Positions 24,536 to 33,049 of a stretch of 64,000 bases of DNA are shown here, piece after piece. The stretch spans positions 1-64,000 of the forward strand of contig NZ_JBJMAW010000005.1 of assembly GCF_046600735.1 (NCBI RefSeq), written 5' to 3'. The stretch's first letter is position 1. Each line of letters starts with the position of its first letter. A program made the position numbers and the translations under genes. The DNA is from Novilysobacter_A longmucuonensis (GTDB lineage: Bacteria > Pseudomonadota > Gammaproteobacteria > Xanthomonadales > Xanthomonadaceae). The notes under the pieces were generated by a model that made no database searches, was not told the origin of the DNA, and was given only the letters and a program-made list of their open reading frames with translations.

Positions 24536-24704
24536 AAGCGCCCTGTAAACGACTGCGCCAGTCCCGATTCAGAGCATCCGCCGCCCCCGGTTTCCGCGCA
24601 CCGTTACTCCATTGCCTTCCCGCTAAAACGCGGAGAGAGCCCATCGGCGACACCATCGCGCAACAACCGCGTTGATATCATCGCGCCAGGCTCAGGAGGC
24701 GATG

Positions 24705-25865
24705 ATGGCGAACCCTACGTTCGGTGGCGATTTCGAGGCGCTCGCGCGCGAGTACTGGAACAGCTGGGGCGAGATGATGCGCGATGCCGCCAAGCCGTCG
24801 CAGCCCAAGGCGCCAGACTGGAACGACGCGGTCGGCTGGTGGTCCGGACTCGCCTCGCAGCTGGCATCGCAACCCGGCCGCGGCGGCGGCAATGAGATGG
24901 ACGAGGCCGTGCAGCGCTTCAACAGCCAGGCGCGCGGCTGGTTCGGGCAGATGCAGCAACTGGCCGCGCAGTTCGCCGGCCAGGACGCGGGCGCGGCGCA
25001 GATCGCCGATGCCTGGAAACGGATGCTCGGCAGCGGCGGCGGCAATCCGTTTGCCGAGGTGTTGCGCGGCATGGGCGGCCGCGGCCAGGCCGGTCCCGAG
25101 CAGTGGTTCGAACAGGCCGCGCCCTATATCGAGGGCCTGCAGCGCCAGGGCAGCCAGTGGCTGGGCACCCCGGCGTTCGGATTCGCTCGAGAGCACCAGG
25201 AGCGCTGGCAGAAGCTCGCGCAGGCTCAGCTCGATTTCCAGCAGCGCGATCAGGCCTACAACGCGCTGCTCGGCGAGGCCGGGCAGGCTGCGTTCGCACT
25301 GTTTCAGGAAAAGCTGGCCCAACGCGGGGAGTCGGGGCAAACGCTGGACTCGGCCCGTGCGCTGTTCGACCTCTGGATCGATGCAGCCGAGGAGGCCTAT
25401 GCGGAGGTCGCATTGTCGCCGCGCTTCCGCGAGGCCTATGGCGACATGATCAACGCGCAGATGCGGCTGCGCGCTGCGGTGCAGGGCGAGGTCGAGCAGG
25501 CCGGTCTGCTGCTGGGTACGCCGACCCGCACCGAAGTCGATTCGGCCCATCGCAAGATAGTGCAGCTGGAGCGTGAGATGCGCCGTTTGCGCGACCGGCT
25601 CGAGGCGGGGGGCGATGCGTCCGCTGGCAAGAGCGCCGAGCACCCGCGGGCGCATCGGGATCCCGACGCTTCACCCCGACCGGCTCCTGCGCGGAGAGGG
25701 GGCACGAGCGAAACGCGCACCGCTCCCGCAAAGGTCGCGAAGAAATCCAGCGCTCGAAAGACAACCAAGAAAGCGCCGGCCAAGAAAGTGCCGGCCAAGA
25801 AAGCAGCGGCCAAGAAAGCAGCGGCCAAGCGCACGGTGAAGAAGACCCCGCAGAGGAAGCGTTGA
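24705..25865 (+). CDS. phaE: Class III poly(R)-hydroxyalkanoate synthase subunit PhaE with histone H1-like tail
   Basis: Protein of 386 aa; AGGAGG is placed 5 nt before the ATG at 24705 (an adjacent ATG at 24702 is too close). The N-terminal and central helical domain (residues 1-300) matches PhaE: WNSWGEMMRDAAK, then the conserved segment LFDLWIDAAEEAYAEVALSPRFREAYG and a coiled coil near 275-305. The last about 45 residues are Lys/Ala/Pro-rich, with repeated AKK units coded by a 15-bp tandem repeat, similar to histone H1 or the tail of phasin PhaF. PhaE partners PhaC, which follows after one base. Confidence 0.9.
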   Translation: MANPTFGGDFEALAREYWNSWGEMMRDAAKPSQPKAPDWNDAVGWWSGLASQLASQPGRGGGNEMDEAVQRFNSQARGWFGQMQQLAAQFAGQDAGAAQIADAWKRMLGSGGGNPFAEVLRGMGGRGQAGPEQWFEQAAPYIEGLQRQGSQWLGTPAFGFAREHQERWQKLAQAQLDFQQRDQAYNALLGEAGQAAFALFQEKLAQRGESGQTLDSARALFDLWIDAAEEAYAEVALSPRFREAYGDMINAQMRLRAAVQGEVEQAGLLLGTPTRTEVDSAHRKIVQLEREMRRLRDRLEAGGDASAGKSAEHPRAHRDPDASPRPAPARRGGTSETRTAPAKVAKKSSARKTTKKAPAKKVPAKKAAAKKAAAKRTVKKTPQRKR

Positions 25866-25866
25866 G

Positions 25867-26952
25867 ATGAACGGCTACGAGACCAACAGCCCGATCGGCT
25901 TCACCCCGCAGTCGCTGGCGCAGGAAGCCATAAAGACCCAGGCCAAGCTGCGCGCCGGGCTGGAGACGCTGCAGCAGGTCGGCGACGTCGACTACGGCGT
26001 CACCGAAAAACAGGAAGTGTGGCGCGACGGCAAGGTGGTGCTGTACCGCTTCCGCGGCGACGGCGGGCATGCACCGACCGCGAAGGTACCGCTGCTGATC
26101 GCCTATGCGCTGGTCAACCGGCCGTACATGGTCGACCTGCAGGCCAACAAGTCGATCGTGCGCGGCCTGCTCGAGCGCGGCGAGGACGTCTACGTGCTCG
26201 ACTGGGGCTATCCCGACCGTTCCGACCGCTACCTGGAACTGGAGGACTACATCCAGCGGTTCCTCGGGGGGGCGATCGACCACCTGCGCCGCAGTCACGA
26301 CCTCGATGCGATCAACCTGCTCGGGATCTGCCAGGGCGGCGCGTTCTCCTTGTGCTACTCGGCGCTCAACCCGGGCAAGGTCCGCAACCTGATCACCATG
26401 GTCACGCCGGTGGACTTCCACACCGAAGACAACATGCTGGCCAACTGGACCCGCGGGATCGATGTCGACCTGTTCGTCGATACCCTCGGCAACGTGCCGG
26501 CCGACCTGATGAACATGAGCTACCTGATGCTCAAGCCGTGGCGGCTGTTCGTGCAGAAGTACGTCGGGCTGGTCGACATCCTCGACGACAAGGCGGCGCT
26601 GGAGGACTTCCTGCGCATGGAAAAGTGGATCTTCGACTCGCCCGACCAGGCCGGCGAAGCGTTCCGCCAGTTCGTCAAGCAGTTCTACCAGGGCAATGGC
26701 TTCGTCAAGGGCGGGATCGACATCGGCGGGCGCGAGGTGCACCTGGGCGATGTCGACATGCCGCTGCTCAATATCTATGCCCAGCAGGATCACCTGGTGC
26801 CGCCAGCCGCGTCCCGCGCACTCGCCGGGCTGACCGGCTCCAGCGACTACAGCGAGCTGTCGTTCCGCGGCGGCCACATCGGCATCTACGTGTCCGGCCG
26901 CGCCCAGCGCGAGGTGCCCACCGCGATCCACGACTGGCTCACAACCCGCTGA
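25867..26952 (+). CDS. phaC: Class III poly(R)-hydroxyalkanoate synthase subunit PhaC
   Basis: Protein of 361 aa, the short form typical of class III. The alpha/beta-hydrolase nucleophile is Cys155 in the modified lipase box GICQGG, with catalytic Asp308 (QQDHLVPP) and His337 (GGHIG). It polymerises (R)-3-hydroxyacyl-CoA, mainly 3-hydroxybutyryl-CoA, onto PHA granules with PhaE. The gene begins one base after the phaE stop, so the two are translationally linked. No phaA/phaB genes are adjacent. Confidence 0.95.
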   Translation: MNGYETNSPIGFTPQSLAQEAIKTQAKLRAGLETLQQVGDVDYGVTEKQEVWRDGKVVLYRFRGDGGHAPTAKVPLLIAYALVNRPYMVDLQANKSIVRGLLERGEDVYVLDWGYPDRSDRYLELEDYIQRFLGGAIDHLRRSHDLDAINLLGICQGGAFSLCYSALNPGKVRNLITMVTPVDFHTEDNMLANWTRGIDVDLFVDTLGNVPADLMNMSYLMLKPWRLFVQKYVGLVDILDDKAALEDFLRMEKWIFDSPDQAGEAFRQFVKQFYQGNGFVKGGIDIGGREVHLGDVDMPLLNIYAQQDHLVPPAASRALAGLTGSSDYSELSFRGGHIGIYVSGRAQREVPTAIHDWLTTR

Positions 26953-26968
26953 TACCGATCGGCCCTCT

Positions 26969-27133
26969 GTAGGAGCGGCTCTCAGCCGCGAGCTTTTCGA
27001 TCCGGAGCCGGAATGCCACACCACTTCTGCAGGGCATCCAGCGGAACGCGACCGCCGAAGCGCCGCGCGGCTCGCAGGTTGGACGGCTCTGCACCGGCCT
27101 GCGGCAGGAGCTCGCGGCTGAAGCCGCTCCTAC
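26969..27133. repeat. REP pair with long spacer
   Basis: GTAGGAGCGGCTCTCAGCC at 26969 and an inverted TTCAGCCG-type copy ending at 27133 enclose about 120 bp without a convincing gene. Confidence 0.75.
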
Positions 27134-27221
27134 AGGAAACTGCGGCCGGGCGGCTGCCGGCGCCACGCCGTCATCACACACCCGCCATACACTCGTCCCA
27201 TCCCCCACAGGATCGAGCCGA

Positions 27222-27422
27222 ATGTCCGCCACCCCGCGACCGTTCACCCGCTCCCGCCACGACCGCATGATCGGCGGCGTGATGGGCGGCATTGCCCGCC
27301 GATACGGCTGGAGCTCGACCCTGCTGCGGATCGTCTTCGTGATCGTCTCGATCGCCTCGGCCGCATTCCCCGGCATCCTGGCGTACCTGATCCTGTGGCT
27401 GCTGATGCCGGACGAGGGCTGA
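27222..27422 (+). CDS. PspC domain protein
   Basis: Protein of 66 aa with ACAGGA before the ATG. RMIGGVMGGIARRYGWSSTLLRI is the PspC signature, followed by one long TM helix and MPDEG, as in stand-alone PspC proteins. PspC senses membrane stress in the Psp system; no pspA or pspF is nearby. Confidence 0.88.
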   Translation: MSATPRPFTRSRHDRMIGGVMGGIARRYGWSSTLLRIVFVIVSIASAAFPGILAYLILWLLMPDEG

Positions 27423-27853
27423 TCCCGATCCGCGGGTGGCTCGCGCTTGGCGCGTTGTGGACGCTGCCCAACACGCTCGCCGGACTGTTGCTCGGTGGCT
27501 CGGGGCTGGCGTTCGGTGCGCGTGTGCACTGGCGGCGCGGCGAACTCGCGCTGGTGTTCGACCGCTGGCCGTGGGGGCCGGGCGGGGCGCTGACCCTGGG
27601 CAACGTGATCCTGCATACCGGGCAGGACCTCGATGCGCCGTGTCGCACCTACGCGCATCGCGCCGGTTTGTGCGAGGAGCCGCACGTGCGCCTGGCCGAT
27701 CACGAGCGCGCCCATGTCTACCAGTACATGGTGCTCGGTCCGTTGTTCCTGCCGGTGTACCTGGTGTGCGGTGGCATCAGTGTGCGCAACCGTTTCGAGC
27801 GCGCCGCCGACCGGTACGCCGCGACCGGCCGCGGCTGGTGGCCGTGGGGGTGA
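27395..27853 (+). CDS. Membrane-associated protein of unknown function with HERAH motif
   Basis: Protein of 152 aa from the GTG at 27395, overlapping the end of pspC by 28 bp, so probably co-expressed; a later start near residue 14 would remove the overlap. Two hydrophobic segments (about 16-40 and 111-128). The sequence ADHERAHVYQY resembles a zinc-binding HEXXH-like helix (here HERAH), and FERAADRYA follows near the end, recalling DUF4157-like pseudo-proteases. No name can be given. Confidence 0.65.
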   Translation: MAADAGRGLIPIRGWLALGALWTLPNTLAGLLLGGSGLAFGARVHWRRGELALVFDRWPWGPGGALTLGNVILHTGQDLDAPCRTYAHRAGLCEEPHVRLADHERAHVYQYMVLGPLFLPVYLVCGGISVRNRFERAADRYAATGRGWWPWG

Positions 27854-27898
27854 TTGCGCGAGGCGGGGGCTGAGTTCTCTGCCAGCTCCGCCGCAGGC

Positions 27899-27942
27899 TT
27901 GTCTCCCTCCTTTGGCAAAGGAGGGCCGGGGAGGATTCGAGC
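27899..27942. repeat. CTCCTTT-GGC-AAAGGAG repeat
   Basis: A hairpin followed by GGGGAGGATTCGAGCC, the same family as the element at 11418. It lies between two convergent genes. Confidence 0.65.
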
Positions 27943-27974
27943 CAGATCGCCGGCGCACATCCCCGACTTGCACC

Positions 27975-28766
27975 TCAGTCGATCCGCAACCGCCGCGCAC
28001 TTTCCCCCGTCACCCGCGCATCCGGCCCGAAACGCCGCTCCACGAAAGTGAGCGCCGCGTGCTCCACCAGCACCACGGTGCTGCACCGTGTGCCGTAGCG
28101 CCGGTCGCGCACGAACGCCGGCGACAGCGAGCGCTCGAGGTCACGACCGATCCCGGTATCGGGCAGGTCCGCATCCGGCGCGGGTGTCGCATCGGCCAGC
28201 GCGTCCAGCAACGGCTGCAGCGCACTGGCGTCGCCCGCCTGATGCCGGCCCGGCGCGTCCGATGCCAACCACGCCGACAACGCCCGCGTCGCATGCGCGC
28301 TCTTCGGCCACGGCGCATCGAACGCGCCATTGGACATGGCATGCACGCCGGGTTCGACCGGATCGGCGGCAAAGCCCGGGTGGTTGCTGGCAAACGCCAG
28401 GCGTTCGCCGTCCCAGACCAGCAGGTTGAAGCGGCCGTACTCGGCTGCTTCCGCGCGCAGTGTGGCGAGGTGCTGATCAGCCGATTGCGCCCCGCGCACG
28501 AAATCGCGCACCAACGCACCGCGTGATCGCGGCATCGCCTCGCCGGCCGGGCCGGCGCGCACGTTGGTGACGGCCGCCAGCCGCCCGCGCGTCGACGCCA
28601 GCAGCCAGCTGCCGCCCTGCACCAGGTCGCGGCCGCCGTAGACATCCGCGGCCTCCGGATCGAAGCCCGCCGCCGCCGCCGGCCGCGCGTGCAACTCGTC
28701 GCGGTTGGCGATCAGGGCCAGCCGATAGCGGGGATGGACGCACCAGGCGGCGGCGATCAGGCACAT
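27975..28766 (-). CDS. NRDE family protein (TANGO2-like)
   Basis: Protein of 263 aa beginning MCLIAAAWCVHPRYRLALIANRDE; the NRDE motif and the Cys2 next to the start suggest an Ntn-hydrolase-like fold. GGRDLVQGGSWL and the late RYGTRCSTVVLVE are also family features. Eukaryotic TANGO2 is implicated in lipid or haem handling; the bacterial role is unknown. Confidence 0.88.
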   Translation of the reverse strand: MCLIAAAWCVHPRYRLALIANRDELHARPAAAAGFDPEAADVYGGRDLVQGGSWLLASTRGRLAAVTNVRAGPAGEAMPRSRGALVRDFVRGAQSADQHLATLRAEAAEYGRFNLLVWDGERLAFASNHPGFAADPVEPGVHAMSNGAFDAPWPKSAHATRALSAWLASDAPGRHQAGDASALQPLLDALADATPAPDADLPDTGIGRDLERSLSPAFVRDRRYGTRCSTVVLVEHAALTFVERRFGPDARVTGESARRLRID

Positions 28767-28827
28767 GCCCGCATCCTAGCCGCAGCGCCGCGGGATATTT
28801 CGCTGGAGCGCCGCAAGCGGGTGCGGC

Positions 28828-28833
28828 TATACT
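28828..28833 (+). promoter_or_regulatory. Possible -10 box of the tRNA-Leu gene
   Basis: TATACT lies 9 bp before the tRNA, in an otherwise GC-rich stretch. No good -35 box is seen at the expected distance. Confidence 0.4.
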
Positions 28834-28842
28834 GCGCGGCCG

Positions 28843-28929
28843 GCCGAAGTGGCGGAATCGGTAGACGCAGCGGACTCAAAATCCGCCGCCCTTAAAAGCG
28901 TGTGGGTTCGAGTCCCACCTTCGGCACCA
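28843..28929 (+). tRNA. tRNA-Leu (anticodon CAA)
   Basis: 87 nt including the encoded CCA. Acceptor strands GCCGAAG / CTTCGGC pair; the anticodon stem GCGGA / TCCGC encloses CTCAAAA, placing CAA in the anticodon. A long variable arm (CGCCCTTAAAAGCG) shows a class II tRNA, and GGTTCGAGTCC is the T-arm. It reads UUG codons. Confidence 0.96.
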
Positions 28930-28948
28930 GGCAACAAATACCGGACAA

Positions 28949-28986
28949 GTGAAGGGCCCGCGAGTGATTCCGGGCCCTTCTTCTTT
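28949..28986 (+). terminator. Terminator of tRNA-Leu
   Basis: The stem GAAGGGCCCG / CGGGCCCTTC with a loop of about 10 nt is followed by TTCTTT, 20 bp after the tRNA. Confidence 0.85.
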
Positions 28987-29093
28987 GCGGCGATCGGATC
29001 GGGTTCCTGGAGTTAAACCGTCCATCACGTCCGCGTGCGGAAACCCTAACGTTTGCCGGCATAGCTTGGCCTATCCCCCAGTTGGAGACGGCC

Positions 29094-29288
29094 ATGGTCA
29101 GGCAGGATCAGAAAGACCCTTCGATCGATGGTGGCGGTGCGCGCAACCTGCCGGAGTCGCCGCAGCAGCGGCAGGATCGGGATCGGGATCGGGAGCATCA
29201 GAGCGAGCTGCAGGATGAGGCGGTGGAAGAAACCTTTCCGGCCAGCGACCCGGTGTCGCCGTTCGTTCCGGCGAGGTCGCGGGACTGA
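29094..29288 (+). CDS. Small hydrophilic protein, hypothetical
   Basis: Protein of 64 aa from the ATG at 29094, with GGAGA 7 nt upstream. It is very rich in Gln, Asp, Arg and Glu and ends with EAVEETFPASDPVSP, a motif I have seen in many short proteobacterial proteins. No TM or signal sequence. Function unknown. Confidence 0.65.
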   Translation: MVRQDQKDPSIDGGGARNLPESPQQRQDRDRDREHQSELQDEAVEETFPASDPVSPFVPARSRD

Positions 29289-29659
29289 GTGATCGGGTTT
29301 GCAGGCGTTACAAAACAGAAATCCATCGGCAGGCATATGGCTGACGGGAGAGCCGCGGAGGTAGGCGAGCGCGACGCATTTGGAGGCGCGGGCGCGGGCG
29401 CGGCCGGGGTCACGTCGCGGCGGGCTTCGCGCCCATGGGGCGCTCCTACAAGGAAGCGTGCGGGCGATCGGTAGAGCCGAGCTTGCTCGGCTGCTGTTTT
29501 CGCCGCGGGTGCAGCGGAGCAAGCTCCGCTCTACGTGTGCTTGCGGCGGCGGGATTTGTAGGAGCGGGCCATGCCCGCGATCGGAGCGGGATTGCGTCGC
29601 GGCGGGCTTCGCGCCCATGGGGCGCTCCTACAGGAGCGCTTGGCCTGCGCAGGCGGGGC
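29289..29659. repeat. REP-rich intergenic region
   Basis: Holds a CCCATGGG-type REP (29427-29449), a GTAGAGCCGAGCTTGCTC / inverted GAGCAAGCTCCGCTCTAC pair (29471-29534), and a CCATGCCC plus CCCATGGG doublet (29558-29631) like the units at 21.2-21.7 kb. I see no gene here. Confidence 0.85.
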
Positions 29660-30250
29660 TCAGGGCGCGTCGGTATCCAGCGTCTGGTCCCTGCGGGCGA
29701 ACCATTCGCCATCGTGCGGAACGAACGCCGAGCAGGTGTCCATCGGCGCCTTGTAGATGTGCAGCGAAATGGCCACGTGCTCGGCGCTGGTGTTGCGGAT
29801 GGTGTGGTATTCGTGCGGCGGGATCAGGCTGCCGGCACTGCCGGGGCCGGCGTGCATGCCGCCGGCGGCGCGGAAGCGGAAGCGCTCGCCGTCGCGCTCG
29901 AGCAGTTCGAACTGGGTGATCTCCAGTTCGCCGTCCCATACGCCCTCCACGCACCACAGGCCGCAGTGGTCGTGCACCGGCGTGCCCTGGCCTGGCCCCC
30001 ACGTCATCGCCACCACGCTGTAGCCCAGGTCCGGGCTGCGGTAGATCTCGCGGCGCGCGTAGTGGTCGTCGATCGGCTCATGGACGCATGGCGGCAGGCT
30101 GACGTCGCGGTCCCGGATCAACCGGCACAGCGTGTCGCGCAACGCGGCGGTGATCTCGTGCTCGTCGCCGCGGCCGACCGCGGCATCGAGCGCGGTGACC
30201 AGCTTGTCGTGACCGGGGAAGGCGATGTCGGGCAGGGCTTGGACGTTCAT
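29660..30250 (-). CDS. Cysteine dioxygenase family protein
   Basis: Protein of 196 aa from the ATG at 30250. Cupin iron ligands are His93, His95 (PVHDHCGLWC) and His149 (HEYHTI). Bacterial CDO oxidises cysteine to cysteine sulfinate with O2; related thiol dioxygenases act on 3-mercaptopropionate, and the sequence alone does not settle the substrate. It runs on the same strand as the PQQ-propeller gene upstream, 155 bp away. Confidence 0.85.
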   Translation of the reverse strand: MNVQALPDIAFPGHDKLVTALDAAVGRGDEHEITAALRDTLCRLIRDRDVSLPPCVHEPIDDHYARREIYRSPDLGYSVVAMTWGPGQGTPVHDHCGLWCVEGVWDGELEITQFELLERDGERFRFRAAGGMHAGPGSAGSLIPPHEYHTIRNTSAEHVAISLHIYKAPMDTCSAFVPHDGEWFARRDQTLDTDAP

Positions 30251-30404
30251 GGCGACGAGTTTACGCCGGCTCGCGCGTGCGCGCCTGCGGTCGGTCGATG
30301 CGTCGGCGGTTTGCACACGAGCGCTACGGTCGAAACCGACGATCGGGTCGGCGGGTTCAAACCCGCTCTGCATCCTGAGTTGGCGGCTGCGTCTCGGAGG
30401 AGAG

Positions 30405-31577
30405 TTATTCCTGCAGCGCGTAGACGTGGCCGTCGAGGGCACCGACATAGACAGTGCCGTCATGGACTTCCGGTGCTGCCATGACGCCGCCAGTAACGTA
30501 CCCCTTCACCGGTTCCGGCATGAAGCGCCACTTCTCCTGGCCTGTCTCGGCGTCGACGGCAAAGAACCCCGGCTCCAGCGTTACCCCGTCGAAGTAGTAC
30601 GGGAACGCACTCAAGCCGCCGATATAAGCAACCCCATTGCTCAGCACCGGCGTCGACCATGCCCAGCCGCCGGTGTCGAACGCCCATGTTTCCTCGCCGC
30701 TGCCGGCATCGAAGGCGGACAGCTTGAGCGAGTCGGAACTGCCGATGTAAAACGCGCCGTCGGCGTAGACCGCTGAGGACTCGACCCAGGAACCATCGGA
30801 GTAGACATGGGTCCAGGCTTCCGTGCCGGTCGCCGCGTCCAGCGCGAACAGCTTGGCGCTGCGACTGCCGATGACGAGCTTGCCATCCCCCAGCGCCGGC
30901 GTGCTCTGCACGATGCCCTGGGTGTCGTAGTGCCACCGGCGCTCGCCGGTTTTCGCATCGAGCGAGTAGACACCGTGGTCCCAACTGCCGAAGTAGAGCG
31001 CGCCGCCGCCAACGAGCGGGTTGCCGCGGATGGCGCCGTCGGTGGCGAAGCGCCAGAGCTCCTTGCCGCTGGCCGCATCGAGCGCGTGCATGCGGCCACT
31101 GGCGCTGCCGACATACACCAGTCCGTCGGCATGGATCGGGGCCGACTGCAGGTAGTCGTAGGCGGTGCTCCCAGCCGCGGGCAGTTCTCGCGGAACGCTG
31201 TCGGGCTCGAGTTCGAAGCGCCAGTGCTCCTGGCCGGTCGACGCGTCCAGTGCATACAACAGGCCGTCGTCGCTGCTGAGATACACGCGGCCGGCGACCA
31301 CCAGTGGCTTGGAGCGAACCGGGCCGCCGGTCTCGAATGTCCAGAGGGCGCGACGGGTCGCCAGGTCCACCGCATGCAGGTGGTGATCGTCGCTGCCGAC
31401 GTAGAGCACGCCATCGGCGTGGGTCAACGGTGCCCAGATCGCACCGCCGGTGCGGTATTTCCAAAGCACATCACCTGGCTTGGCAGCAGCAGCTTCGACC
31501 GTGTACCACAGGCCCGCGCCGGCCAGCATCAACATTACGGCCGCGGTTCCAACCACTCGTGTCGCCATCATCTTCAT
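30405..31577 (-). CDS. PQQ-binding-like beta-propeller protein, exported
   Basis: Protein of 390 aa from the ATG at 31577 with GGGGAGC upstream. The N-terminal hydrophobic segment (about 6-29) is a signal peptide or anchor. Then come about seven propeller blades with repeated motifs such as GVLYVGSDDHHLHAVD, GRVYLSSDDGLLYALD, GRMHALDAASGKELW and GTVYVGALDGHVYALQ. Such outer-face propellers act as scaffolds (BamB-like) or lost-cofactor dehydrogenases. No PQQ-dehydrogenase catalytic disulfide is seen. Confidence 0.85.
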   Translation of the reverse strand: MKMMATRVVGTAAVMLMLAGAGLWYTVEAAAAKPGDVLWKYRTGGAIWAPLTHADGVLYVGSDDHHLHAVDLATRRALWTFETGGPVRSKPLVVAGRVYLSSDDGLLYALDASTGQEHWRFELEPDSVPRELPAAGSTAYDYLQSAPIHADGLVYVGSASGRMHALDAASGKELWRFATDGAIRGNPLVGGGALYFGSWDHGVYSLDAKTGERRWHYDTQGIVQSTPALGDGKLVIGSRSAKLFALDAATGTEAWTHVYSDGSWVESSAVYADGAFYIGSSDSLKLSAFDAGSGEETWAFDTGGWAWSTPVLSNGVAYIGGLSAFPYYFDGVTLEPGFFAVDAETGQEKWRFMPEPVKGYVTGGVMAAPEVHDGTVYVGALDGHVYALQE

Positions 31578-31735
31578 TCGCAGGCTCCCCATTAACATGC
31601 GACGTATCGTACCGGTGCGTCGGCGAGAGCGATCCAGGAGTGATGGCATAGATCGCGCGCGGGCAAATGCGCCACAGAGCCGCCGGGCTCGGGAGCAGAC
31701 AGCAGACCGCGATCCCTCTTTCCCAAGAGAGAAAT

Positions 31736-32884
31736 TTACAAGGTGGCCAGGAATCCCTGGACCGCGGGTCCGAAGCGCGCGATGTCGACCAGAAACGCGT
31801 CGTGGCCTTGCGGCGAGGACAGCGGCAGGAAGTCCGCGTCGGCACCGCCTTCGCGCAGTCCCTCGGCGATCTCGCGTTGCTGCTGCAGGGGGAACAGGAT
31901 GTCGGTTTCGACGCCGATCACGAGCGCCTTGTCGACGCGGATGGAGGCGAGGCCGGCGGAAGTATCGGCCTGGCTGTCGCCGCACTTCTGCGCGCAGTAG
32001 TCGCCCAGGTCGAACCAGTCCATCGAGCGGCTCAGGTAGAGATAGCAGTTGGGGTCGAAGCGGCGCACGAAACGGCGGGCGTGGGCTTCGAGGTAGCTCT
32101 CGACCTCGAACTCCAGGCCGAACGGTTCGTAGTCGGGGCGGTCGGGGTCCTGCGAGGATTGGTCGAGTCGCACCCGGCCGAAGCGGCCGTCCCATTCCAA
32201 TGCCGAGCGGTAGGTGATCACGCCGAGCTTGCGCGCCATGCGCATGCCCGATTCGGGATAGCTGGCATCGTCGTAATGGCCACCATTCCACTGCGGGTCC
32301 AGGCGGATGGCCTCACGCTGCAGCGAGCGGATCGCGATGGAAAACGGCAGCGCGCGTGCGGCGCCGGAGATGTTGATGTGACTGCGGGCGATGCCCGGAT
32401 GGCGCACCAGCATCGCCAGTGCGGTCATGCCGCCCATCGAGTTGCCGATCACGCACGCCAGTTGCTCAATGCCGAGTTCGCGCACGACATGTACGGCCGC
32501 GTCGGCGCCGTCCTCGATCGACAGCTGCGGGAACGCCAGCCGGTACAGCGCGCCGGTGCCGGGATCGATCGAAGCCGGGCCGGTGGAGCCCTTGCAGCTG
32601 CCAAGCGAGTTCACGCACACCACTAACCAGCGATCGCTGTCGATGGGTTTGCCGGGCCCGATCATCGCTTCCCACCAGCCCGGCTCCGGATTGCCATCGT
32701 TGGCGGCGGCATGCGCGTCGGGCGACAGGCCGGTGACGATCAGGATCGCGTTGTCGCGCGCGGCGTTGAGCGTGCCCCAGGTTTCGAACGCGACGCGCGC
32801 ACCGTGCAGCGCGCCACCGCGTTTCATCGGGAAGGCGGCGGGCAGGTCGATGAAGCGGGTGCCGGGGGGGATGAATTCGGTCAT
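31736..32884 (-). CDS. metX: MetX-family homoserine/serine O-acyltransferase
   Basis: Protein of 382 aa, alpha/beta-hydrolase. The nucleophile is Ser149 in IGNSMGGM, with Asp in VETDILFP and His in SPQGHDAFLVD. NSLGSCKGSTGPAS is the family signature. Classical MetX enzymes make O-acetylhomoserine, but as I recall the xanthomonad orthologues were shown to be L-serine O-succinyltransferases feeding cysteine synthesis, and this sequence closely follows those. The substrate therefore needs residue comparison. It lies downstream of ccmI on the same strand but separated by a repeat pair. Confidence 0.85.
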   Translation of the reverse strand: MTEFIPPGTRFIDLPAAFPMKRGGALHGARVAFETWGTLNAARDNAILIVTGLSPDAHAAANDGNPEPGWWEAMIGPGKPIDSDRWLVVCVNSLGSCKGSTGPASIDPGTGALYRLAFPQLSIEDGADAAVHVVRELGIEQLACVIGNSMGGMTALAMLVRHPGIARSHINISGAARALPFSIAIRSLQREAIRLDPQWNGGHYDDASYPESGMRMARKLGVITYRSALEWDGRFGRVRLDQSSQDPDRPDYEPFGLEFEVESYLEAHARRFVRRFDPNCYLYLSRSMDWFDLGDYCAQKCGDSQADTSAGLASIRVDKALVIGVETDILFPLQQQREIAEGLREGGADADFLPLSSPQGHDAFLVDIARFGPAVQGFLATL

Positions 32885-32906
32885 GCCGGTGCGTGACTCC
32901 TTGGCT

Positions 32907-33023
32907 CGTCATTCCCGCGAAGGCGGGAATCCAGCGTCTCGGGTTTTCTTGGTGGAGTGTTCGAGTGAGTGATTGAAAGCGCAAAGCCAAAGTCACTGGG
33001 TTCCCGCTTTCGCGGGAATGACG
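32907..33023. repeat. Inverted pair of CGTCATTCCCGC repeats (dRS3-like)
   Basis: CGTCATTCCCGCGAAGGCGG at 32907 and its inverted copy ending CGGGAATGACG at 33023. The same pair recurs at 48126-48231, and a related single copy lies near 39719. Confidence 0.75.
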
Positions 33024-33049
33024 TTCAACGAGTAGCGCGTGTGTGGCGC

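Noticed and set aside
27003..27180. Possible small gene between phaC and pspC
   Set aside because: The frame translates a REP element and has no ribosome-binding site.
32885..33049. Possible SAM-type riboswitch before the MetX-family gene
   Set aside because: The leader is filled by an inverted CGTCATTCCCGC repeat pair, and I see no conserved riboswitch core.
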